Source: Phycisphaerae bacterium
GTDB taxonomy: Bacteria; Chloroflexota; Anaerolineae; 4572-78; J111
Assembly: GCA_028285035.1 (NCBI GenBank)
Contig: JANQQF010000133.1
Location: forward strand, 62,001 to 126,000
Direction: 5' to 3'
DNA: 64,000 nt
The notes beneath the pieces were generated by a model that worked only from the letters and a program-made list of their open reading frames with translations, made no database searches and had not been told where the DNA came from. Positions within the stretch are counted from its first letter, which is position 1, and every line of letters begins with the position of its first letter. The translations under genes were made by a program, and so were the position numbers. Positions 1 through 7,169 of this stretch are shown here, piece after piece.

Positions 1-236
1 TGTTGGTGGTGGCACATCAGATGTTTCAGCCCATAATAACATCCCCGGTTTCTCTTCAGGCGTCACTGGATGATGCCAATGGGCGTGGAGTACATACATT
101 GTTACCATTCCTAGTTAAAATTTATAGAAGCGGTATTATAACATGGTCGAGTCGTGCTTCAAAGAGAAATGTCTCGCTTGGTCTGATCTTTCTTGACGGA
201 GGCCCCCTCTTGGATTATCATGTACCAATTATTCGG

Positions 237-262
237 CCCGCCAGATGGCGGGTTCACTTTTT
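237..262 (+). terminator. GC-rich hairpin plus T-run in the prfA leader
   Basis: CCCGCC (237-242) pairs perfectly with GGCGGG (247-252) around a 4-nt AGAT loop and is followed by TTCACTTTTT. This has the form of an intrinsic terminator. It ends only about 15 nt before the prfA start at 278. It could end an upstream transcript outside the window or attenuate prfA. Nothing else was recognised in 1-277; an open frame there lacks family features. Confidence 0.5.
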
Positions 263-277
263 AAGGTTGAGGCGAGT

Positions 278-1363
278 ATGTTAGATAAACTTAGCGCGGT
301 TGAATCGCGATATGATGAACTGCTCAATTTGATGGCAAGTCCAGACGTGACGAGCGATCCACAATTGCTGATGAAATATGGTCAAGAACAATCTGGCTTA
401 GAACCTATTGTCAAAGCCACCCAGCGATATCGAGAGGTTGTTACTCAACTTGATGAAGCCAAGGAAATGATGGCTGAAGGGCTGGATGACGATGAAATGA
501 AGACGATGGTCCGTGAAGAAATCGATACGCTGAGCCAAGAGCAGGTTGATTTGGAAGAACAGTTGAAGGTGATGTTATTGCCGAAAGATCCCAATGATGA
601 TAAGAATGTGATTGTTGAGATTCGGGCTGGGGCTGGAGGAAATGAGGCTGGCCTTTTTGCGGCAGATTTGTTCCGAATTTATACTCGTTATGCTGAGGGG
701 CGACGTTGGAAGACGGCGATGCTGAGTAGTAACGAGTCTGGGATTGGTGGTTATAAAGAAGTGATTTTTCAGGTGAATGGCCAAGGGGCTTACTCCCACC
801 TGAAATATGAAAGCGGCGTTCATCGGGTACAACGCGTGCCAACAACTGAGAGTGGTGGCCGAATTCATACCTCAACGGCAACGGTAGCGGTGTTGCCCGA
901 AATTGATGAGGTAGAGATTGAGATTGACCCTAATGATGTTCGGATTGATATTTTTCGCTCGTCAGGCCCAGGGGGTCAGAGTGTGAACACGACTGACTCA
1001 GCTGTGCGCCTCACCCACGTCCCTACCGGTATCGTGGTGAGCTGTCAGGATGAAAAAAGCCAGTTGCAAAATAAAATCAAGGCCTTCAATATTTTGCGAG
1101 CACGATTGTATGATATGGAGCAGCAGCGGCTAGAGGCTGAACACGGCGCGGCTCGTCGTTCTCAGGTCGGTAGTGGTGATCGTAGTGAAAAAATTCGTAC
1201 CTACAACTTTCCCCAAACACGGGTCACTGATCACCGGATCGGTTTAACAAGCTATCGGTTGGAGGGAATTTTGAATGGTGAGATTTCAGAATTTATCGAG
1301 GCCCTCACGCAAGCTGACCAAGAAGAAAAGTTGAAGCAATTGGCTGAGGACGCCGGATCTTAG
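278..1363 (+). CDS. prfA: Peptide chain release factor 1
   Basis: Class I release factor that reads UAA/UAG in the ribosomal A site and triggers hydrolysis of peptidyl-tRNA. The catalytic GGQ loop is visible near residue 230 ([11 protein letters not shown]). The RF1-type stop-codon recognition motif appears as P-T-T in [13 protein letters not shown] near residue 188, matching RF1 rather than RF2 (SPF). The 361-aa product fits the usual 355-360. An in-frame ATG at 245 lies inside the leader hairpin, so ATG 278, preceded by GAGG with about 5 nt spacing and beginning MLDKLSAVE, is preferred. prmC, the enzyme that methylates this GGQ glutamine, follows after 18 bp, so the two are probably co-transcribed. 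Confidence 0.96.
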   Translation: MLDKLSAVESRYDELLNLMASPDVTSDPQLLMKYGQEQSGLEPIVKATQRYREVVTQLDEAKEMMAEGLDDDEMKTMVREEIDTLSQEQVDLEEQLKVMLLPKDPNDDKNVIVEIRAGAGGNEAGLFAADLFRIYTRYAEGRRWKTAMLSSNESGIGGYKEVIFQVNGQGAYSHLKYESGVHRVQRVPTTESGGRIHTSTATVAVLPEIDEVEIEIDPNDVRIDIFRSSGPGGQSVNTTDSAVRLTHVPTGIVVSCQDEKSQLQNKIKAFNILRARLYDMEQQRLEAEHGAARRSQVGSGDRSEKIRTYNFPQTRVTDHRIGLTSYRLEGILNGEISEFIEALTQADQEEKLKQLAEDAGS

Positions 1364-1381
1364 GCCTTGATCGTGTAACTC

Positions 1382-2257
1382 ATGACAATTGATAAAAAAA
1401 CTGAGCTTGCAAATCAGACAGTTCGGTACATTCTCAATTGGGCTACAGGCCAGTTGAGAATAGCAGGGTGCGAAACGCCTAAGCTCGATGCAGAGTTACT
1501 GTTATCCCACACGTTAGACCGTGAACGGATATGGCTTCATACCTATCCGGAAGCGGCCATAACACCTCCCCAACACAATCTCTTCAATCAATATCTCACA
1601 CGTCGTATTCAGCGTGAACCCGTTGCTTATATTTTGGGCTACAAATCCTTCTTCGGCCTCGATTTTGTCGTTACACCTGCTGTATTAATTCCTCGGCCTG
1701 AAACAGAATTAATTATTGAAACAACCTTGGAGCTGTTCCCTAGCGATAAACCCATCAGGGCCGTCGATGTAGGCACTGGCAGCGGTTGTATTGCTGTCAC
1801 GCTCGCTAAATATTTGCCTCAGGCTACAGTAGAAGCTGTTGATATTTCGATAGCTGCCTTGGAGATTGCCCAACAAAATGCCGCAAACCATCAAGTTATC
1901 TCTTCACTAAGTTTTATAGAAGGTAGTCTGTTAACTCCGACAATAGGTAAATTTGACCTCATCGTTAGCAATCCACCCTATTTGGATGATGCCGAATTAG
2001 CTGACACTACCCCAGAAATCCAAAATTTTGAGCCTGCTCAGGCCCTGACGGCCGGTTCCAATGGCCTCGCCCTTGTACAGAAACTCCTCCAACAAGCCCA
2101 GACAAAATTGAATAGTTCAGGGGTAATGATGATTGAAATTGGCTCTGGTCAAGGCGAAGCAGTGAAGCAACTTGCTTTGGATAATTTTCCCGAAGCTAGA
2201 ATATCCATTAAATCAGATTTAGCTGGACTAGATCGTATGGTATTAATTCAACAATAA
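1382..2257 (+). CDS. prmC: Release factor glutamine N5-methyltransferase
   Basis: SAM-dependent enzyme that methylates the Gln of the GGQ motif in release factors, raising termination efficiency. Sequence support: an N-terminal helical substrate-binding region (residues about 1-90), Rossmann motif I VDVGTGSGC near residue 120, and the diagnostic N-P-P-Y catalytic motif near residue 197 (SNPPYLDD). Length 291 aa is normal. It sits 18 bp behind prfA, the classic substrate-enzyme gene pair. The Shine-Dalgarno site is weak, which suggests some coupling to prfA translation. Confidence 0.95.
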   Translation: MTIDKKTELANQTVRYILNWATGQLRIAGCETPKLDAELLLSHTLDRERIWLHTYPEAAITPPQHNLFNQYLTRRIQREPVAYILGYKSFFGLDFVVTPAVLIPRPETELIIETTLELFPSDKPIRAVDVGTGSGCIAVTLAKYLPQATVEAVDISIAALEIAQQNAANHQVISSLSFIEGSLLTPTIGKFDLIVSNPPYLDDAELADTTPEIQNFEPAQALTAGSNGLALVQKLLQQAQTKLNSSGVMMIEIGSGQGEAVKQLALDNFPEARISIKSDLAGLDRMVLIQQ

Positions 2258-2473
2258 CACTTTAATAAACAAAAGGTTACTAAATTTTCCTTTTTCCCTT
2301 TTTTTATTATACTAACGCCTTGCCTAGAGCCGATGAATTAACGTACATCATAGGTCACAAGGCTTGATGTTGATTATGGGAACAATCAATATTGAAATTT
2401 AGGTAAATTACGATTTGGTAGGTAAATGAGGCCGTTAGGCCTTGTTTTTGTGAGGAAAGGAGTTGCGCGTTAT

Positions 2474-5464
2474 ATGTCATCAAATAATAGTAATCCGTTA
2501 ATGTATGCTTTTGAGCAGATTTTGGAAAGTAGACTGGGCGGAGTTGTTATAAATTTCCTGCTGATCCCAATGCTCATCTTGGCGGCCCTGCTTTTGCCCC
2601 CAATTTCATTAGCAGACCGTGTTTTAAGTTACGGTTTTGAACGAGTGAGCACTGATGGGGGAATTCTTGAAGATCCAGATGGGACCAAGATTACCCTTTT
2701 ACCAGAAGGAATGAGCCGCTCAGTTCGAGTCAAACTTGATGCAGTGCCTCGCAGTCTGTTCTTGGAAGGTGCAGCAGGGTCTAGTCTGCTCACTGCGGCT
2801 GAAAGTATTCCCCCCAACTTAGTTGTAAAAAGTCCCTACTATCGAATTCAACAAAAAGGGACTGAACCTGAAGCGGTTGTCTTGACCGTCCCCATTCCAA
2901 ATGAGGCCGAACCCTATAACACCCTTGATTTGTATTCCTGGAATGGTGAGGCTTGGGAATGGTTGCCGAATCGTAAGTTTGTTAGTGAGGATATTATCGA
3001 GTCTGAGATCGATTATCTTCCTGATTCGGTTGTGGTGATGCAAACCCACGCCATTCACCCTAATGTTTCAACCGACTATTCTCCAACATCCGACTTGCCC
3101 CAAGACGTCCGTGATACGTTGGTTGAGATCAATCCTCAAGGGTTGTTCCTGGATGGAAATGGTCGTGTTTCTGGTAATGTAGGTGAATTGTCACCCGATT
3201 TGGCAAATGCTCCGTTCTCGGTTATCCCTACTATTCGCAACTGGGATAGTGATGTTTCCATCCGCTCTGATTTGATTGACAATATGTTGATTGACTCAGA
3301 GGCCCGTGAGTTACACATCAATGAAATTGTAAATATCGTTCAAAATAGTGCGTATCAAGGCATTGATTTGGATTATCGAGGCATCAATCCTGAATTACGT
3401 GATGAGTACACAGCATTTTTAACCGACTTGCGTAATGCTTTGCCTGAAAACAAACAACTGTCGGTTCGGGTTGAATTGCCTGAGCAAATTTCTGCCGATA
3501 CTTGGAATACAGGCGGCTACGATTGGCAAGCGATTGGTCGCATCGCCAATGTGGTCAAAGTGCCAACATCCCCTGACCCCAAAGCGTATGTGGTGGGTGG
3601 TCAAATGGAGACAATGTTGGATTGGGCAGTAGGGCAAGTCAACCGATATAAATTACAGTTGTTGTTGCGCACCAACAGTACCGAACAAGTGAGCGGTATT
3701 ACCCGTGACATTACCTATGAACAAGCTCTGGACCCGATTGGCTCTGTTAAAATCGTCGGTGACTCCAATATTGTTATTCCTGGTCAACCTGTTGATTTCA
3801 CTCTAGCTGGCTTACCCGCTTCAACGGGTGTTCAGTTTGATAGCGCCAGTGGAACCTATTGGTTTGCTTATCTTGATGAGAACAATACCCAACACACGGT
3901 TTATCTTGAAAATGCGGCCAGTATCGCTCGTAAATTGCAATTTGTCGCCCAATACAATTTGCGAGGTGTTGCTGTCCAAAATCTGTTGGGTGAAGGGAAT
4001 GATACACGTATTTGGGGTGTCATTCGTAAATTCTTGGATCTTGTAATCCCTCCTGTTGAAAGTCAATATTCTGTTGTTTGGCGCGTGCAAAATGAAGAGG
4101 GTGGCGTTGTTGCTGAGCGTATTGTCGATTTAAGTAGTCCGAATTATCAGTGGCAAGCCCCTGATGCGGGTGGCTCCTATGAGGTGGTTGCGGCGATTTC
4201 GTCTGGTCAAGATAGTGAAGGGGCGGTGCCGCGTGGTAGTGTTTCGCTCCTTGTAGCGACCGTGACGCCAACACCAAGCCCCACACCAGAACCCACTGCA
4301 ACACCTGAGCCAACTGCAACACCTGAGCCAACTGCTACTCCAATTCCAGTTGAAGAGGCTGCGCCTGCCCAAGAAGAGGCCCCAGCCCCAGCCCCTGAAG
4401 AAAACTCCCCCGCTGGTCCAGCTCCGCCTGCTGTGGCTGCCGTTAATGTTCCCTTTGGCTATGGTATTCAGGCGGACCCACGTGGGAACACAGCTGGCAA
4501 TATTGCGCACCTACAAACGATTGGCTTCAATTGGATCAAGTGGCAGATGGCCTGGAAAGATGTCGAGCCGTCTCAGGGTAATTTTAGTTGGGGCTTGTGG
4601 GATGAGATTGTTTCCGCTTTCAATGCCAATGGTATTCAAATATTGATGAGTATCCCGAAAGCGCCTGCCTGGGCCCGCCCACCGGGAGATGATCGTAGTG
4701 TTGAGGGACCACCCCAAAATCCGGTTCATTATGCTGAGTTTGTGGGTCGTGTCGCTGATCGGTATCGAGGTCGAGTGCAATCGATTGAAATCTGGAACGA
4801 GCAGAATTTATGGTATGAGGCGGGAGGTCAAGGCCGTGTTAATGCAGCGGACTACACTCAGTTACTTCAACTTTCTTATCAAGCTATTAAATCAGTTAAT
4901 CAAGAAATGATTGTCATGAGTGGAGCATTAACACCCACTGGAGCTCCTCAACCCTGGGCTGTTGATGACTTTATTTACACACAACAAATGTATGATAACG
5001 GGGCAAAAGGCTTTTTTGATGTTATGGGGGCCCATCCTTCTGGATTTAATTGTCCTGCTCTTGGTAGATGGGAGACTGTTACACCTCAAGAAGCCTCAGC
5101 CGATCCTGGGCACGGAATTTTTACTAACCGTCACCATAGCTGGTGTTTTCTAGGGACGATGGAAGGCTACCGTAATATTATGGTGGCTAATGGTGATGGC
5201 GACAAAGCCATTTCGCCCACGGAGTTTGGCTGGGCGGTCTCTAGTAACCCCCAAACCGGCTATGAGTATGCCCGTGATAATACCTATGAAGAGCAGGCCC
5301 GATGGATTGTTGAAGCTTATCAGTGGGCCAAGGTGCAAGGTTGGGTTGGCCCGATGTTTTTATGGAATCTTGATTACGGGGTAACAGCACCGACCACCGA
5401 GTTGGCCAACTTCGGAATTATTGGTAAACCGGCTTATGATGCCATCGCTAATATGCCGAAATAG
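2474..5464 (+). CDS. Membrane-anchored protein: GH18-like domain plus GH39/clan-A glycosidase domain
   Basis: About 996 aa. An N-terminal hydrophobic segment (INFLLIPMLILAALLLPP) acts as signal or anchor. Residues about 160-430 resemble the GH18 barrel of spore-type chitinase relatives, but the motif reads QGIDLDYRG, with Arg where GH18 enzymes carry the catalytic Glu. A Thr/Pro/Glu linker (PTATPEP repeats, then Ala/Pro-rich) follows at about 600-655. The C-terminal 340 residues resemble GH39/GH5-like clan GH-A enzymes, with acid/base Glu in IWNEQN (near 774) and nucleophile Glu in PTEFGW (near 915). So the C-terminal domain may be active and the first a binding relic. ATG 2474 has a strong AGGAAAGGAG 11 nt upstream; an earlier in-frame ATG at 2426 is possible. 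Substrate unknown. Confidence 0.75.
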   Translation: MSSNNSNPLMYAFEQILESRLGGVVINFLLIPMLILAALLLPPISLADRVLSYGFERVSTDGGILEDPDGTKITLLPEGMSRSVRVKLDAVPRSLFLEGAAGSSLLTAAESIPPNLVVKSPYYRIQQKGTEPEAVVLTVPIPNEAEPYNTLDLYSWNGEAWEWLPNRKFVSEDIIESEIDYLPDSVVVMQTHAIHPNVSTDYSPTSDLPQDVRDTLVEINPQGLFLDGNGRVSGNVGELSPDLANAPFSVIPTIRNWDSDVSIRSDLIDNMLIDSEARELHINEIVNIVQNSAYQGIDLDYRGINPELRDEYTAFLTDLRNALPENKQLSVRVELPEQISADTWNTGGYDWQAIGRIANVVKVPTSPDPKAYVVGGQMETMLDWAVGQVNRYKLQLLLRTNSTEQVSGITRDITYEQALDPIGSVKIVGDSNIVIPGQPVDFTLAGLPASTGVQFDSASGTYWFAYLDENNTQHTVYLENAASIARKLQFVAQYNLRGVAVQNLLGEGNDTRIWGVIRKFLDLVIPPVESQYSVVWRVQNEEGGVVAERIVDLSSPNYQWQAPDAGGSYEVVAAISSGQDSEGAVPRGSVSLLVATVTPTPSPTPEPTATPEPTATPEPTATPIPVEEAAPAQEEAPAPAPEENSPAGPAPPAVAAVNVPFGYGIQADPRGNTAGNIAHLQTIGFNWIKWQMAWKDVEPSQGNFSWGLWDEIVSAFNANGIQILMSIPKAPAWARPPGDDRSVEGPPQNPVHYAEFVGRVADRYRGRVQSIEIWNEQNLWYEAGGQGRVNAADYTQLLQLSYQAIKSVNQEMIVMSGALTPTGAPQPWAVDDFIYTQQMYDNGAKGFFDVMGAHPSGFNCPALGRWETVTPQEASADPGHGIFTNRHHSWCFLGTMEGYRNIMVANGDGDKAISPTEFGWAVSSNPQTGYEYARDNTYEEQARWIVEAYQWAKVQGWVGPMFLWNLDYGVTAPTTELANFGIIGKPAYDAIANMPK

Positions 5465-5515
5465 TATTGAATGAAGTATGTTGTATCTATCTTTTTCTGT
5501 TGATTGAGTAAATAT

Positions 5516-5557
5516 AAGCCTGGAGCGAAATGGATGATTGATCGTTCCAGGCTTTTC
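5516..5557 (+). terminator. Intrinsic terminator between the two glycosidase genes
   Basis: Arms 5516-5527 (AAGCCTGGAGCG) and 5543-5554 (CGTTCCAGGCTT) pair over 12 bp with one mismatch, followed by TTC. It follows the stop at 5464 by about 50 nt and ends 16 nt before the next ATG at 5573, so it may also act on the downstream gene. Confidence 0.75.
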
Positions 5558-5572
5558 TATGGGTAAAAATCA

Positions 5573-7072
5573 ATGAACCAGCAACAAATGCAACCAAAGA
5601 AAAAATTTAATCCACTTATTTTATTGCCAGTGGGGATTGGCCTTGTTATCGCAGCCCTTGTGCTGTGTGCGGCAGGTTTTGCCGTTTATGCGATCTTTTT
5701 CTATGAAGCCGATGTTCCTGAGGAAGTGGGGGGACCGGGACCCACCCCAACGTTTGAGATTGTTCAATTTGACTCCGACTCCCAGGGTGGCGGGGAGGAT
5801 AACGCCGTTCAGAATGAACCAACACCAGCCCCTGCTCCGGCAGAAGGTGAAGTTGCCCAGTCTGAACAACCAGGCGAAGGTGAGACTGAGCAGCCCGCAC
5901 AACCTGCTGCACCTGATGGTGGTGAAACAACCAATGGAGAAGCCCCATCTGAGCCAGAACCACCAGCCTCCGAAGCAGCACCTGTTACGCCGATCATCAA
6001 TACAGCCCCGGTGACGATGAGTTCACCAGATTACGGCATGCAAGTCTTTTTATTCTGGCAGGATGAAATTGCTGACCGAGATTTGAAATTAGTTGAAGAC
6101 GCCGGTTTTACTTGGGTGAAACAAGAGTTCGCGTGGCGTGAAATTGAGGGGGCTGGCAAAGGGGTGTTTGATTGGGCCCGAACAGATCGGATTATGGACC
6201 AAATTGACTCCCATGGGTTGAAAGTTATTGTCCGTTTAGGAGTACAACCCCAGTGGGCTGGCGGGGGCTTCCCCGAAGTGGGGCCACCTAACAACTTACA
6301 GGACTTTGCTGACTACGTTCGGGCTGTTGCTACTCGTTATAAAGGTCGTATTGATGCCTATCAAATCTGGAACGAGCCTAATCTATCCCGTGAATGGGGT
6401 GAACGACCACCAAATGCAGCTGAGTACACTGAAATGCTCCGTGTCTCCTATGAAGCCATCAAAGAGGTTGATCCCTATCCCATTGTCATCAGTGCTGGGA
6501 TGGCTCCAACCACTCGAAATGATGATGTCGCCCGACCTGACATCTTCTTTATCCAAGAAATGTACGATGCGGGAGCTGCTGCTTATTTTGATGCTTTGGG
6601 TGCTCACGCACCTGGGTATGCCTCACCTCCAGAAACTGACCCTGCCGATATTGCACGTACCCCTGGCTTAGCGAACCCTGGCGATTTTGAAAACAATGTG
6701 CCGGAAGAGTTGCGGCGGGTTTACGGCTTTAGACACGTTGAAGATGTGCGGCAGGTGATGGTCAACAATGGGGATGAAGCCAAGCAGATTGTGTTGCTTG
6801 AGTTTGGTTGGACCGTTGATCCACGCCCCGACTCCCCTTACAATTGGCACGCCGTTACCCCTGAAGAACAGGATGTATATTTCCAGCGGGCTTATGCCTA
6901 TGCCAAAGAAAACTGGCGGCCTTGGATTGGTGTTATGAGTCTGATTTATATAGCCAACCCCCGCTGGACTCTGGATGACGAGCAAACCTATTGGAGTATC
7001 GTTTATCCTACTTACCCTGAATTTACGCCAGCCCCTGCTTATTTTGGCTTGCAGCAAATGCCCAAAGACTAA
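5573..7072 (+). CDS. Membrane-anchored GH39/clan GH-A glycosidase-like protein
   Basis: 499 aa. A transmembrane or uncleaved signal segment spans about residues 15-41. A 100-residue acidic Pro/Glu/Ala-rich linker (about 45-145) leads to a TIM-barrel domain clearly related to the C-terminal domain of the preceding gene. Shared landmarks are WVKQEFAW, IWNEPN (acid/base Glu near 266) and LLEFGWTVD (nucleophile Glu near 409). A role in processing extracellular or cell-surface polysaccharide is inferred from architecture; substrate cannot be read. The two genes look like a duplication with different N-termini. The start lies 16 nt after a terminator hairpin and has only a weak GGGT ribosome site. 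Confidence 0.75.
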   Translation: MNQQQMQPKKKFNPLILLPVGIGLVIAALVLCAAGFAVYAIFFYEADVPEEVGGPGPTPTFEIVQFDSDSQGGGEDNAVQNEPTPAPAPAEGEVAQSEQPGEGETEQPAQPAAPDGGETTNGEAPSEPEPPASEAAPVTPIINTAPVTMSSPDYGMQVFLFWQDEIADRDLKLVEDAGFTWVKQEFAWREIEGAGKGVFDWARTDRIMDQIDSHGLKVIVRLGVQPQWAGGGFPEVGPPNNLQDFADYVRAVATRYKGRIDAYQIWNEPNLSREWGERPPNAAEYTEMLRVSYEAIKEVDPYPIVISAGMAPTTRNDDVARPDIFFIQEMYDAGAAAYFDALGAHAPGYASPPETDPADIARTPGLANPGDFENNVPEELRRVYGFRHVEDVRQVMVNNGDEAKQIVLLEFGWTVDPRPDSPYNWHAVTPEEQDVYFQRAYAYAKENWRPWIGVMSLIYIANPRWTLDDEQTYWSIVYPTYPEFTPAPAYFGLQQMPKD

Positions 7073-7102
7073 ATAATTGTGAATTGTGGATTGTAAGTGT
7101 TT

Positions 7103-7140
7103 AATTGTGACTTAAATCGAATTCGATTTAAGTCACAATT
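7103..7140. repeat. Perfect 38-bp palindrome
   Basis: The half-site AATTGTGACTTAAATCGAA (7103-7121) is followed immediately by its exact reverse complement (7122-7140), with no loop. It lies between the stop at 7072 and the ATG at 7170. No long T-run follows, so it is a poor intrinsic terminator. It belongs by wording to the AATTGTGA-type intergenic sequences also seen near 36,240-36,300 and 57,595. Confidence 0.85.
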
Positions 7141-7169
7141 TCTAATTTACTGTTCACAAGTCACTATTA

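Noticed and set aside
3..284. Open frame of 93 codons before prfA
   Set aside because: It has no family features, runs through the prfA leader hairpin and overlaps the prfA start. It is probably chance.
4020..4510. Long antisense frames opposite the Thr-Pro linker of the glycosidase gene
   Set aside because: They come from the repetitive linker codons read backwards and show biased Gln/Trp/Arg-rich composition.
5809..6014. Overlapping frames inside the GH39-like gene linker
   Set aside because: They are compositional shadows of the acidic Pro/Ala linker; only the main frame carries protein motifs.
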